Shown one piece after another: positions 1 through 9,340 of a stretch of 48,476 bases of DNA (its first letter is position 1; every line of letters starts with the position of its first letter). The translations under genes were made by a program, and so were the position numbers. A model generated the notes under the pieces. That model did no database searches, was not told the origin of the DNA, and saw only the letters and a program-made list of their open reading frames with translations. Source of the stretch: Flavobacterium sp. UBA5153 (GTDB taxonomy: Bacteria > Bacteroidota > Bacteroidia > Flavobacteriales > Flavobacteriaceae); contig DHXP01000009.1 in NCBI GenBank assembly GCA_002413745.1, positions 66,613-115,088 of the forward strand. Direction: 5' to 3'.

Positions 1-926
1 TATTGGACTAATTTGAAATAACTAGCAGTATAACGCGGTAATTCTGCCTTCATTCTGATGATACGATACATTACTGGCGTACTGCCGGTTTTCTGTTTGA
101 ATTGTTTGGAAAAAAAACTGGCGGATTCAAAATTGAGATCGAAAGCAATTTCCTTAATCGGTTTTGAGTTGTCAGACAACATAATTTTTGCCTTTTCAAT
201 CCGGAGCTGGAGCAAATACTGTTTGGGTGAAATACCGGTGTAATTTTTAAAAGCTTTCCGAAACCACGCATAACTGACATTCAGTTCTTCTGCAACATTT
301 TCCATCCTGACATTTTGATCCACAATTTTGCGCAGCATAACCTGCGACTTGGTAATGATATTTTCGGTGTTGTCACTCGGTTTCTGACTCATCTGTTTTA
401 CTTTGTACTGAATTAAGCCCAGCAGATGCAGCACCATACCGGAAGTATAAAATTGGTAACCCGTTTTTTCAGCCTTTGTTTTTTCAATGATTTCAGAAAA
501 TAGGTATACAATTCTTTCGCTTATACCTACCTGCAATACCGGCACAAGTCGGTCAATAAATTTCTTGTTTTCCAAATTTTCAATGATTGTACCTTTACAT
601 CCAACCCAGAATTCATCCCATCCGATGTGGGGTTCAGGCTTAAAGCGGTGCCATTCGCCCGGAAAAAGCAAAATGATATTTCCTTCGCTGACCTGCGTTT
701 TTTTACATGAACCCGATTCGAAATAGCCGCTTCCCCTTGAAATATAAATAAGTTGGTACTCCTCGAGGACACGCCCGTTATTCCAGTTGAAATAATGGTG
801 CAACGGGTGATTGCCAGACGGATAAGGTTCGTCTTTTTTGACACTGCTTCTTCCGGCATTCAGTACAGAAAGTCCCCAGCTAAGATCATCGGGGCTCAGC
901 GGTAAATACTTTTGATAATTTTCCAT
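1..926 (-). CDS. AraC-family transcriptional regulator, 3' end cut by window edge
   Basis: Reading leftward from the ATG at 926, the frame stays open for 308 codons to the window edge, so the stop lies outside. The first ~170 residues look like an AraC-type sugar-sensing cupin (histidine-rich stretch near residue 40, then GEWHRF). The last ~110 residues form the paired helix-turn-helix domain: a first helix pair around VAEELNVSYAWFRKAF and a second around IKEIAFDLNFESASFFSKQF, followed by FKQKTGSTP, the usual end of the second motif. It is divergent from the sugar-isomerase gene at 1219, so it probably senses a sugar and activates that operon. The inducer cannot be read from the sequence. Confidence 0.9.
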   Translation of the reverse strand, partial: MENYQKYLPLSPDDLSWGLSVLNAGRSSVKKDEPYPSGNHPLHHYFNWNNGRVLEEYQLIYISRGSGYFESGSCKKTQVSEGNIILLFPGEWHRFKPEPHIGWDEFWVGCKGTIIENLENKKFIDRLVPVLQVGISERIVYLFSEIIEKTKAEKTGYQFYTSGMVLHLLGLIQYKVKQMSQKPSDNTENIITKSQVMLRKIVDQNVRMENVAEELNVSYAWFRKAFKNYTGISPKQYLLQLRIEKAKIMLSDNSKPIKEIAFDLNFESASFFSKQFKQKTGSTPVMYRIIRMKAELPRYTASYFKLVQ

Positions 927-1001
927 AGGTAAATATAAACAAATATCAAAAAATACAACTAAAATATCAAATTGCCTTATAAATAGGGGTTTTATAATAG
1001 A

Positions 1002-1009
1002 TATATTTG
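1002..1009 (+). promoter_or_regulatory. Bacteroidota -7 box (TATATTTG)
   Basis: This is a perfect match to the TAnnTTTG -7 element of Bacteroidota, about 210 bases upstream of the isomerase start and between two divergent genes. No good TTTG -33 box lies 19 bases upstream. That would fit a promoter needing an activator such as the adjacent AraC protein, which is inference. Confidence 0.4.
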
Positions 1010-1045
1010 GTACAATTAATCAAACATTCATTGTAAAATGAATAA

Positions 1046-1222
1046 AAAACACCAACGATATTTGAATTACCACAGAAATATGTTCAAGGGAGAGATGATG
1101 GACGAAACGGTACAATAGCTTCCGGGCAGCAGCTGGTAAATGCAAACCCAGCCAAAAACAACGCGTTGGTTATGGTAATCTCAAACTGCTTTCTTATTAA
1201 TTTAAAAAAAATAAAATCATGA
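1046..1222 (+). pseudogene. Open frame without start codon, overlapping the isomerase start
   Basis: This frame is open from just after a TAA at 1043 to a TGA at 1220-1222 and would encode about 58 residues (IFELPQKYVQGRDDGRNGTI near its beginning, NNALVMVISN near its end). There is no ATG, GTG or TTG near the front; the only ATG is late, at 1172. Its stop overlaps the isomerase ATG as ATGA, the arrangement of translationally coupled genes. It may be the tail of a gene whose front was deleted, or a chance open frame in the leader. I do not recognise the family. Confidence 0.25.
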
Positions 1223-2649
1223 AAAAAAACGAAATGAAAATAGGCCTTTTCGGAATTGGCCTCGATACTTACTGGCCGCAATTTCCGGGTTTGGAAGAAA
1301 GACTGAACGGTTATCTCGAAACAATAGAAAATAAAATAAGCGCCATCCATCCTCATGTGATCAATGCGGGTCTGGTGGATAATACGGATAAAGCCTTTGC
1401 TGCCGGAAAGCTGTTCAGCACCGAAGATGTAGATGTTATCTTTTTGTATGTTTCCACGTATGCCTTGTCGTCAACAGTTTTGCCGGTGGTGCAAAGAGCG
1501 AAAGTTCCGGTGATTATCCTCAATCTTTCTCCCGAAGCGGCTATTGATTACAAAAATTTTAATGCCCTTGGAGACCGTACCAAAATGACCGGTGAGTGGC
1601 TGGCCCATTGTTCCGCATGTCCGGTGCCTGAGATTGCCAATGTGTTTAACCGTACCGGAATAGCCTTTTACCAGATTACAGGAATGCTCGAAAACGACCC
1701 AGAAGCCTGGCAAGAAATTCAGGAATGGACGGAGGCTGTGCGTGTTGCCCATACCATGTTTTACAACCGAATGGGTTGTATGGGGCATTATTACAGTGGC
1801 ATGCTCGATATTTATACTGATTTAACAATGCAGTCCAAATATTTTGGTGGCCATTTTGAACTGATAGAAGTGGACGAACTGAGTGCCATTAGAAATGAAG
1901 TCAGCCAGTCAGAAATTGAGGATCGTGTGCAATTATTTCATGAGACCTTTGAAGTGATGGACGATTGTTCTGAATCCGAATTGCTGCGTGCCGCGCGGAC
2001 TTCCGTCGCCATGGACACCTTAGTGGAAAAATACAAACTGGGTTCGATGGCTTATTATTATATGGGAACCGGAAATCCGCCAAATGAAGATGCAATCAGT
2101 TCCATCATTCTCGGCAATTCGCTGCTTACGGCAAAAGGAATTCCAGTGGCCGGTGAATATGAAATTAAAAACGCGCAAGCAATGAAAATTATGGATTCTT
2201 TTGGTGTTGGCGGTTCTTTTACCGAATATTACGCGATGGATTTTGAAGAGGATGTCGTGCTGATGGGACATGACGGTCCCGGTCATATTGCCATCGCCGA
2301 AGGCAAAACCAAAGTGAAGCCCTTACAGGTTTTTCACGGAAAAGTAGGCAGAGGACTATCTGTTGAAATGAGTGTCAAACATGGCCCCGTGACTTTGTTG
2401 TCTGTCGTGGAGCAAAAAGGCGGCGGACTGATGTTGCTTTGCGCAGAAGCCGAAAGCGTTCCCGGCCCGATTCTGGAAATTGGAAATACCAATAGCCGTT
2501 ACAGGTTTTCAATTGGTGCCCGGCGGTTTGTAAACGACTGGAACAGCTATGGTCCTGCACATCACTGCGCTATCGGGGTATCCCACATGGCATCCAAAAT
2601 AAAGAAACTGGGAAAACTGTTAAATATGGAAGTGGTTCAGGTTTGTTAA
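1219..2649 (+). CDS. L-arabinose/L-fucose isomerase-family protein
   Basis: The 476-residue protein resembles the arabinose isomerase-like family, which interconverts aldoses and ketoses in the cytoplasm with a divalent metal. The spacing of candidate metal ligands agrees with E. coli AraA (E306, E333, H350, H450): here Glu313 in GEYE, Glu336 in FTEYY, His351 in GHDGPGH and His448/His449 near the C-terminus. Overall sequence is far from classical AraA, so the substrate is uncertain (arabinose, fucose or another sugar). It starts at ATG 1219, is divergent from an AraC regulator and is followed by a DUF4861 gene, so it is probably part of a small sugar-use operon. No kinase or aldolase is in view. 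Confidence 0.75.
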   Translation: MKKNEMKIGLFGIGLDTYWPQFPGLEERLNGYLETIENKISAIHPHVINAGLVDNTDKAFAAGKLFSTEDVDVIFLYVSTYALSSTVLPVVQRAKVPVIILNLSPEAAIDYKNFNALGDRTKMTGEWLAHCSACPVPEIANVFNRTGIAFYQITGMLENDPEAWQEIQEWTEAVRVAHTMFYNRMGCMGHYYSGMLDIYTDLTMQSKYFGGHFELIEVDELSAIRNEVSQSEIEDRVQLFHETFEVMDDCSESELLRAARTSVAMDTLVEKYKLGSMAYYYMGTGNPPNEDAISSIILGNSLLTAKGIPVAGEYEIKNAQAMKIMDSFGVGGSFTEYYAMDFEEDVVLMGHDGPGHIAIAEGKTKVKPLQVFHGKVGRGLSVEMSVKHGPVTLLSVVEQKGGGLMLLCAEAESVPGPILEIGNTNSRYRFSIGARRFVNDWNSYGPAHHCAIGVSHMASKIKKLGKLLNMEVVQVC

Positions 2650-2748
2650 GTAAAAAAGAGGTCAAACTTTTGCTTACTACTGTCTAAAAATTGTACTTTT
2701 ATTTTTTTATTAATCCCGTATCATTTTTTCAGGATTAGACATTGATTC

Positions 2749-2780
2749 TTTGTTAATTCAATTCATTAATTGTATCAATG
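2749..2780 (+). promoter_or_regulatory. Possible weak promoter before the DUF4861 gene
   Basis: TTTG at 2749-2752 is followed after 20 bases by TATCAATG (2773-2780), which matches TAnnTTTG at all but two positions. If real, it overlaps the upstream candidate ATG at 2778 and supports the later ATG at 2829. The match is imperfect. Confidence 0.2.
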
Positions 2781-2828
2781 TTTATCACGCCAAATAACAA
2801 CAATAATATTAACAATAAAACACTTCGC

Positions 2829-4025
2829 ATGAAATTAAATTTAAAAAACATGATTTATGTTTTTGGAGCCATTGTACTATTATCCGGTTTTGGAAGCCAA
2901 AAAATAGTAAGTAAAGAAATTGTAATAAAAAACACACTTAATATTGACAGAATTGATGAAGTTGTCGCTATCAATTTGAATGAATTAAAAAGTATTACGG
3001 AAAAATATGCTTACGGAGATTTATTGGTAAAAGATCAAAAGGGTAATTTACTAGTAACCCAAATAATCGATAATAATCTTGATGGGAATCCAGATGAATT
3101 ATTATTTCAAGCCAATGTTCCCGCTTTATCCCAAGTAACCTATACTGTTTTTGTTGATGAAAAAGCTAACAATCAGCGACCTGTAAGTAAATATACGACC
3201 TATGCCCGTTTTGTTCCTGAAAGAATAGATGATTTTGCATGGGAAAATGATCAAGTGGCTTTTCGAGCCTATGGCCCGAAAGCCCAGAAATTAACGGAAG
3301 AAGGTCGGTCGGACGGCACCCTTTCAAGCGGTATAGACCTTTGGTTAAAAAAGGTAAAGTATCCAGTAATTGACAGTTGGTATAGTAAAAACGTTGTGTC
3401 TCCGGGCTATTATCATATTGATCGCGGTGAAGGATATGATCCTTATCATGTAGGAATAAGTAGAGGTTCAGGCGGTACCGGAATTTGGTTAAATGATACT
3501 TTGCAAACTTCAAAAAACTTTGTGAAATATCGAATAATAGCAACAGGACCTTTGCGCACCATTTTTGAGTTGGATTATGATGCTTGGAGTAAATTTGGAG
3601 TTAAAGAAACTAAAAGAATTTCTCTTGATCTCGGATCTAATTTTACAAAATTCGAAAATGTTATAAATGCAACAAATAAAATTCCTAATTACACACTTGG
3701 AATTACATTGCATGAGGAAAAAGGAACAGTTAGTATCAATGCCAAAAAAGGTATTTTTCGTCATTGGGAACCCATAGACGATTCTTTCGTGGGAGAAGGG
3801 ATCGTTATTGACCCTAATGTAGTAAAATCAGCATTTAATCACCATTCGGGGACTCCTGACCAAAGCCAAATTTTAATAGTAACGGAACCTGTAGATTCCA
3901 AAATGATTTATTATGTAGGTTTTGCTTGGTTGAAAAGTGGTCAGATAAATTCTCTTGAAGATTGGGACGCAATGCTAGAAAAACAATCAAAGCTAATCCA
4001 AAATCCTCTCATAATTAAAATTTAG
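2829..4025 (+). CDS. DUF4861 family secreted protein
   Basis: A protein of 398 residues from the ATG at 2829 (415 from the in-frame ATG at 2778). The later start is preferred because it begins directly with a signal peptide (basic MKLNLKN, then a hydrophobic run to about residue 24), while the longer form adds an Asn-rich leader. The rest resembles the Bacteroidota DUF4861 family: LLVKDQKGN, VPERIDDFAWENDQVAFRAY, DSWYSK, and GYYHIDRGEGYDPYHVG. Family members often sit in polysaccharide-degradation loci, so an exported carbohydrate-active role is plausible, but I know of no firm reaction. It follows the isomerase by 180 bases. Confidence 0.75.
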   Translation: MKLNLKNMIYVFGAIVLLSGFGSQKIVSKEIVIKNTLNIDRIDEVVAINLNELKSITEKYAYGDLLVKDQKGNLLVTQIIDNNLDGNPDELLFQANVPALSQVTYTVFVDEKANNQRPVSKYTTYARFVPERIDDFAWENDQVAFRAYGPKAQKLTEEGRSDGTLSSGIDLWLKKVKYPVIDSWYSKNVVSPGYYHIDRGEGYDPYHVGISRGSGGTGIWLNDTLQTSKNFVKYRIIATGPLRTIFELDYDAWSKFGVKETKRISLDLGSNFTKFENVINATNKIPNYTLGITLHEEKGTVSINAKKGIFRHWEPIDDSFVGEGIVIDPNVVKSAFNHHSGTPDQSQILIVTEPVDSKMIYYVGFAWLKSGQINSLEDWDAMLEKQSKLIQNPLIIKI

Positions 4026-4049
4026 TTATGAATGAAAACATTCAATAAA

Positions 4050-4245
4050 AGAGTGATATTCTTGCTTCAGAAGCCATGGTTATTGGAGGTTTTTGCGGTT
4101 AGTCTGACCGTTTTTCCGAACTAAAATACCACAAGAATCTTTTTCGCTTTTTGGATAAATATTTTATTTGGATGAGATAGACAAAAAAGGCAAGGGTGAA
4201 CTCGGCGTGAAGTTTTTAGTGGAATTTAATAAAAATAATCCCTAG
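4050..4245 (+). pseudogene. Degraded coding remnant, family unknown
   Basis: This gap contains pieces that look protein-coding but do not form an open frame. One frame reads SDILASEAMVIGGFCG, then a TAG, then SDRFSELKYHKNLFRFLDKY. The next frame continues DEIDKKGKGELGVKFLVEFN to a TAG at 4243-4245. One in-frame stop plus one frameshift (near 4165) would join them, with no start codon upstream. It is best read as the decayed 3' end of a gene once downstream of the DUF4861 gene. I could not assign a family. Confidence 0.35.
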
Positions 4246-4297
4246 TTTTAAAAATTTAAAATCAACAACATATTACTAAAATGGTAATACATAAATT

Positions 4298-5110
4298 ATG
4301 TGGGAACAAGTACAGGAAACCGTTAGTTTTATAAAAGAAAAAACCAATTTTACTCCTGAATATGGAGTGATTCTAGGATCGGGATTGGGTAGTTTTACCG
4401 ATGATATCCAAATTCAATTTATGTTGCCTTACCATGAGATTCCAAATTTTCCGGTTTCGACCGTTCAGGGTCATAAAGGAGCTTTGGTTTTCGGAACCAT
4501 TGGTGATAAAAAAGTCGTTGCCATGCAAGGTCGTTTTCATTTTTATGAAGGATATTCTATGCAGGAAGTTACTTTTCCGGTGCGGGTAATGAAATTTTTA
4601 GGTGTTGAAAAATTGATTGTTTCGAATGCTTCCGGCGGGGTAAATCCTAATTACAATGTAGGAGATATCGTGATTATAAAAGACCATGTCAATATGATGC
4701 CAGAGCATCCTTTGCGTGGAAAAAATGACACGCGTTTTGGTCCCCGATTTGTGAATATGAGTCAGCCCTATTCGAAAAACATGATTGTTAAAGCCAGAGA
4801 ATTAGCCGAAAATTTAAACATTGAAGTCAAGGACGGCGTTTATTTGGGGTTGCAAGGCCCAACATTTGAAACTCTTTCCGAATATAGAATGGTAAAAAAT
4901 GTAGGAGCTGATTGCGTTGGAATGTCAACCGTTCCCGAGGTAATAGTGGCACGTCATATGGAAATGGAAACGTTTGGATTATCGGTAATTACTGATATGG
5001 GTGATGAAGAAAATATCGAAACTGTTTCTCATGATGAGGTATTGGAAGCCGCAAAAAAAGCGGAACCCAAAGTGAGAAGTCTAATTAAGGAATTGATTTT
5101 AAATTATTAG
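4298..5110 (+). CDS. punA: Purine nucleoside phosphorylase
   Basis: A trimeric type purine nucleoside phosphorylase of 270 residues, the normal length. It splits purine (deoxy)nucleosides with phosphate into base and pentose-1-phosphate for salvage. Visible motifs are the phosphate loop GVILGSGLGSF near residue 27, QGRFHFYEGY, SNASGGVNPNYNVGDIV, and the base/sugar pocket VGMSTVPEVIVARH. It is monocistronic in view and ends six bases from the convergent stop of the histidine kinase gene, so transcripts probably overlap or share an unseen terminator. Confidence 0.93.
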   Translation: MWEQVQETVSFIKEKTNFTPEYGVILGSGLGSFTDDIQIQFMLPYHEIPNFPVSTVQGHKGALVFGTIGDKKVVAMQGRFHFYEGYSMQEVTFPVRVMKFLGVEKLIVSNASGGVNPNYNVGDIVIIKDHVNMMPEHPLRGKNDTRFGPRFVNMSQPYSKNMIVKARELAENLNIEVKDGVYLGLQGPTFETLSEYRMVKNVGADCVGMSTVPEVIVARHMEMETFGLSVITDMGDEENIETVSHDEVLEAAKKAEPKVRSLIKELILNY

Positions 5111-5116
5111 AATTGC

Positions 5117-7291
5117 TCAAATATATTTGGCAATAGTCGTGTAAAATTCTTCAGGGACAAATGGTTTTGTGATGACATCATTCATCCCAAAAGAGAGAAG
5201 CATTTCCCTGTTTTCATTCAATGAAATTGCAGTGAGTGCAATAATTGGAGTTGTTGTGTCAAATTCCCTGATTTTTTTTGTGGCGATTGTTCCGTTTATG
5301 CCCGGTAAATGAACGTCCATTAAAACCATGTCAAATTTATTGTTTTTTACAATTTTTATGGCATCCTCTCCATTGTCAATTATTTCGCAATGAATTCCTT
5401 TGCTTTCCAGCATTTTTTTGGAAACCATTTGATTGATTTTATTGTCTTCAACAATCAATATTTTTTTGTTTTTTAAAGTAGCATCATCGTATTGTTTAGG
5501 TTTTTCTTTAACTTGTAACGGATGTTCATCTACTTTAAATTGTAATTCGAATGAAAAGGAGGAACCTTTTCCTTCAACGCTCTCCAGTTTAATTTCACCC
5601 CCCAGAATCGCAACTAATTTCTTTACGATGGTCAATCCCAAACCGGTCCCCCCATATTTTCGGTTTATTCCCACAGAACCTTGGGAAAAACTATCAAATA
5701 CCGTTTCTAATTTGTCTTCGGGAATTCCAATTCCGGTATCTTTTACTTCAAAGTAAATCTTTGCCTTTTTACTTTCTGAAGAAATGAGTTTTATAATTAT
5801 ATTCACTTCTCCGTCATGTGTAAATTTCAGCGCATTATTGATTAAATTCAAAAATATCTGTGACAATTTTGTAGGATCACCAATCAAATTTTCGGGAATA
5901 TTTGGATCAATTTCAAGGTTAAAAGTATTATTATTTGTCGATGCTAATTCTTTAAGGGAGTTTTGGATGTTCTCCAATAATTGTTTAAGATTAAAATTGA
6001 TATTTTCGACTTCGACTTTGTTTGACTCGATTTTATTGATTTCCAGAATGTCATTAATAAAGGTTGTTAGGTAATTTCCCGAGAATTTTAATGATTCCAA
6101 ATAATTCAATTGGGATTTCTTGGGGTTTTCTTCCAGCAGTAAATGGGCAATTCCGTTGATGGCATTCAACGGGGTTCGAAGTTCGTGGCTCACCGTTGAC
6201 ATAAATTCAGATCTGGCATTTGAAGCTTTTTCTGCTTTTTCTTTGGCAATAATCAATTCTTTGTTTTTTTCTTCCAATAATAGGTTTGATTGGGTTCTGA
6301 TGATATTGTTTTTGTATAAAGACAAACTCAATAAGGATAAAATAGAAATTAAGGCAATGGCAAGTATACTGATAAGTTTTGAAAATTTACTGGCCTTTTC
6401 CCGCTGTTTGTTTTCTTTATTTATTTGGGCAACCTCTTTTAACCGCTCCGTTTCCTTGAATTTCTCATAGTCATCAACTCCAAGTTTTTCATTATCTGAA
6501 ATCGAAATGCTCTCTTTTAAATTTGTGTGTTGTTTCAAATAGGAATAGGCATTGTTTTTGTCCAACATCTTTTCATAAACAGAACTTAAAGCGAACAAAA
6601 TATCTGATTTTTGTTCCAAGTTTTTATTTTTGGCATTCAAATCTAATGCTTTATTGAAATAATTTAAGGCCAAATTATTTCTGTTTTGAGCCATTTCGAT
6701 AGTTCCTATTTGGTACAATGCTTCTGCTTTGATATCTAAAGTGGCTTGACTATCCGGTTTTGCAATTATTGTGCTGAAAATTGTGGATGCTAAATCGTGA
6801 TTCCCCTTCGATTTGTAAATAATTCCTCTCTGAAGGTTTAATAAATCGGCAGTATCGGTAATTTCTAGTGTGTCATACAATGATTGCGCTTGATTAAAAC
6901 AAATTTCAGCATTATAAAAACTTCCTTTTTTCATATAACACATCCCAAGATAATAATAAGTGGCTGCATAAGTGGAAGAGGGCTGCAAGGTTTTGTAAAT
7001 TGCGATACTTGTATTGAAGACCCTTATCGCATCATCATATTTTTTTACATCGAAATAAATTTTCCCCAAGCTAAAGGTTTGGTTTGCTTGAGTTTCGGTT
7101 TTATTGTTTTCCTTCGAATAATTGATGGCTTTTTGGGTATAAAGAAGCGCATCTTTGTATTTGTTGGCTTTGATATTGGAATTTCTCAAATTGCTGTAAA
7201 AGGCAACGCTATCCGTCTTCTCAATCGATATTTTCTTTTGAGAATACAAATGTGTGCTAAGTATAATAAAAAATAATATAAATACCCTCAT
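5117..7291 (-). CDS. Hybrid sensor histidine kinase with TPR sensor region
   Basis: A 724-residue hybrid two-component protein. Order: signal peptide (residues 1-18), about 250 residues of tetratricopeptide repeats predicted to be periplasmic, a membrane helix around 305-325, a short coiled coil, HisKA with phospho-acceptor His369 (VSHELRTPLN), HATPase with the N box LINNALKF, G1 DTGIGIPE and G2 GGTGLGL, then a receiver domain from about 609 with Asp659 (LMDVHLPG) and Lys in ITKP. All catalytic residues are present, so it should be active. No DNA-binding domain or partner regulator is adjacent, so phosphate probably passes to an HPt or regulator elsewhere. The signal is unknown. Confidence 0.93.
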   Translation of the reverse strand: MRVFILFFIILSTHLYSQKKISIEKTDSVAFYSNLRNSNIKANKYKDALLYTQKAINYSKENNKTETQANQTFSLGKIYFDVKKYDDAIRVFNTSIAIYKTLQPSSTYAATYYYLGMCYMKKGSFYNAEICFNQAQSLYDTLEITDTADLLNLQRGIIYKSKGNHDLASTIFSTIIAKPDSQATLDIKAEALYQIGTIEMAQNRNNLALNYFNKALDLNAKNKNLEQKSDILFALSSVYEKMLDKNNAYSYLKQHTNLKESISISDNEKLGVDDYEKFKETERLKEVAQINKENKQREKASKFSKLISILAIALISILSLLSLSLYKNNIIRTQSNLLLEEKNKELIIAKEKAEKASNARSEFMSTVSHELRTPLNAINGIAHLLLEENPKKSQLNYLESLKFSGNYLTTFINDILEINKIESNKVEVENINFNLKQLLENIQNSLKELASTNNNTFNLEIDPNIPENLIGDPTKLSQIFLNLINNALKFTHDGEVNIIIKLISSESKKAKIYFEVKDTGIGIPEDKLETVFDSFSQGSVGINRKYGGTGLGLTIVKKLVAILGGEIKLESVEGKGSSFSFELQFKVDEHPLQVKEKPKQYDDATLKNKKILIVEDNKINQMVSKKMLESKGIHCEIIDNGEDAIKIVKNNKFDMVLMDVHLPGINGTIATKKIREFDTTTPIIALTAISLNENREMLLSFGMNDVITKPFVPEEFYTTIAKYI

Positions 7292-7338
7292 TTGATATTT
7301 GGGATTGCCTTAGGAAGGACATAAAGATAACGAATTAT

Positions 7339-8340
7339 TTAATTATTTGTTAAAATAATTAAATCAATAATTCGGGAGGAATAACCTGTTTCGTTGTCAT
7401 ACCAGCCCACCACTTTTACCATTTTATCGATTACCGAAGTGAGTTGTGCATCAAAAACGCAGGAATTTCTGTTTCCAATAATATCAACGGAAACAATAGG
7501 GTCTTCGGTGTAATCCAGGATGCCTTTTAAATTGGTTTGGGCGGCAATTTTGAATGCTGCATTAATTTCGTTTATGGTAACGACACGTTTTACATTGAAA
7601 GTAATATCGGTCAAGGAACCATCGGGAACGGGAACCCGAATGCCACAACCACCTATTTTGCCTTCGAATTCAGGAAAAATTTTTGTCAACGCTTTGGCAG
7701 CTCCAGTTGTTGTGGGAACAATGGATTGACTTGCACCACGAGCCCGACGCAAATCTTTGTGAGGCTGATCGTGTAAACTTTGATCCGTTGTAAAAGAGTG
7801 AATCGTTGTAATATAAGCCTGCTCAATCCCGCAAAGTTCGTTGATGACTTTCATCATTGGAGCCGCATTATTCGTGGTGCAACTCGCATTCGAAATAATA
7901 GTTTCGGTTCCGTCAAGAATATTTTCATTCACGCCAAGAACCACGGTTTTTATGGAATCTACTTCGGAAGGCGCAGAAAGAATTACTTTTCTGGCTCCAG
8001 CTAAAATGTGGGCATTGATTTCCTCGAAAGTTTTGTATTTCCCGGTTGATTCCACGACAACATCAATATTTATGGATTTCCAATCAAGATTTGAAATACT
8101 TTTCTCGTGAAAAAATAGAAAATGTTTTCCATCGACAATAATTCCTTCGTCGTCATTCGAAACTTCAAAAGGCAAAACGCCATGAATACTGTCATATTTC
8201 ACCAAGTGCGCCATTGTTTTCGTGTCGGCGATATCATTGATAGCGACAACCTCAATTGTAGGATGGTTCAAAAGCAAACGAAATAAATTTCGCCCAATTC
8301 TTCCAAAACCATTTATGGCAATTCTTGTTTTTTTATTCAT
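7339..8340 (-). CDS. gap: Glyceraldehyde-3-phosphate dehydrogenase, type I
   Basis: A 333-residue GAPDH that oxidises glyceraldehyde-3-phosphate to 1,3-bisphosphoglycerate with NAD(P) in glycolysis or gluconeogenesis. The N-terminal Rossmann motif INGFGRIGRNLFRL is intact. Catalytic Cys154 lies in SNASCTTNN and His181 in TIHSFT. The C-terminal WYDNETGYSSRI motif is present. The gene lies 30 bases after lipA on the same strand and may be cotranscribed with it. The position after Asp36 (INDIADT) is hydrophobic, fitting NAD preference, though this is only suggestive. Confidence 0.95.
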   Translation of the reverse strand: MNKKTRIAINGFGRIGRNLFRLLLNHPTIEVVAINDIADTKTMAHLVKYDSIHGVLPFEVSNDDEGIIVDGKHFLFFHEKSISNLDWKSINIDVVVESTGKYKTFEEINAHILAGARKVILSAPSEVDSIKTVVLGVNENILDGTETIISNASCTTNNAAPMMKVINELCGIEQAYITTIHSFTTDQSLHDQPHKDLRRARGASQSIVPTTTGAAKALTKIFPEFEGKIGGCGIRVPVPDGSLTDITFNVKRVVTINEINAAFKIAAQTNLKGILDYTEDPIVSVDIIGNRNSCVFDAQLTSVIDKMVKVVGWYDNETGYSSRIIDLIILTNN

Positions 8341-8370
8341 TTAAAATTTAGCATTCAAAATTTAAAATAA

Positions 8371-9240
8371 TTACAAAATATGTTTTTGAGCTTTATAAGA
8401 AGATCGTACCAAAGGTCCACTTTCAACGTGGCGAAAGCCCAATTCCAGTCCGAATTTTTCGTATTTCGCGAATTGTTCCGGCGTTATAAACTCCTTTACC
8501 GGCAAGTGTTTTTTGCTGGGTTGTAAGTATTGGCCTATTGTTATGATGTCAACATTGGCTTCGTGCAAATCTTTCATGGTTTGAAAAACTTCTTCCTCGG
8601 TTTCGCCAAGACCAAGCATAATTCCGGATTTTGTTCTATTGATTCCTTTCGCTTTCAAGTATTTCAAAACTTCCAGACTTCGGTCATATTTGGCTTGAAT
8701 GCGCACTTCACGCGTCAGTCTGCGAACGGTTTCCACGTTGTGTGAAACGACCTCGGGATTGGCTTCCACGATTCGGTCTATATTTCTTTCGATGCCTTGA
8801 AAATCAGGAATCAAAGTTTCTAAAGTTGTATTAGGGTTCATTCTACGAATGGCTTTTACGGTTTCTATCCAAATAATGGAACCGCCATCTTTTAAGTCAT
8901 CTCTGTCCACGCTAGTGATTACGGCGTGTTTGATGTTCATAATTTTGATGGATCGCGCCACTTTTTCGGGTTCGTCCCAATCCACGGTTTCAGGTCTTCC
9001 GGTTTTAACGCCGCAAAAACCACAAGAACGCGTGCAGATATTTCCCAAAATCATAAAGGTGGCTGTTCCTTCGCCCCAGCATTCGCCCATATTCGGACAA
9101 CTTCCTGATGTGCAAATCGTGTTCAGGTTATATTTGTCGACCAAGCCGCGTAATTCTGTATATTTTTGGCCAATTGGGAGTTTTACTCTCAACCATTTCG
9201 GTTTTCCAACAGGCAATGCATTCTCTAAAACAGTTTCCAT
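8371..9240 (-). CDS. lipA: Lipoyl synthase
   Basis: A radical-SAM enzyme of 289 residues that inserts two sulfurs into octanoyl groups on lipoyl domains of 2-oxoacid dehydrogenases. Both iron-sulfur clusters are visible: the auxiliary cluster cysteines Cys43, Cys48 and Cys54 ([12 protein letters not shown]), and the radical-SAM CxxxCxxC at Cys69, Cys73 and Cys76. The conserved C-terminal RSSY that donates a cluster-binding serine is present (VRSSYKA). Length matches the family. No lipB is adjacent. A good -7 box lies just upstream. Confidence 0.96.
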   Translation of the reverse strand: METVLENALPVGKPKWLRVKLPIGQKYTELRGLVDKYNLNTICTSGSCPNMGECWGEGTATFMILGNICTRSCGFCGVKTGRPETVDWDEPEKVARSIKIMNIKHAVITSVDRDDLKDGGSIIWIETVKAIRRMNPNTTLETLIPDFQGIERNIDRIVEANPEVVSHNVETVRRLTREVRIQAKYDRSLEVLKYLKAKGINRTKSGIMLGLGETEEEVFQTMKDLHEANVDIITIGQYLQPSKKHLPVKEFITPEQFAKYEKFGLELGFRHVESGPLVRSSYKAQKHIL

Positions 9241-9259
9241 AAATCAATTTTTGAAAGGG

Positions 9260-9267
9260 CAAAGATA
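9260..9267 (-). promoter_or_regulatory. -7 box (TATCTTTG) upstream of lipA
   Basis: On the minus strand TATCTTTG matches TAnnTTTG exactly and lies 20 bases before the lipA ATG. No clear TTTG -33 box is at the expected distance. Confidence 0.35.
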
Positions 9268-9340
9268 ATGAAAGTTGTTTTAAGATTGAGGATTTGAGAA
9301 TTAGGATTTAAACGAATAACCAAATCACCGAATAATCAAA

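Noticed and set aside
2778-2828. Earlier ATG for the DUF4861 gene
   Set aside because: It would put an Asn-rich leader before the signal peptide and overlaps a weak promoter; ATG 2829 is more likely.
5433-7276. Several plus-strand open frames of 96 to 130 codons opposite the histidine kinase
   Set aside because: All are antisense shadows of a gene with complete domain motifs.
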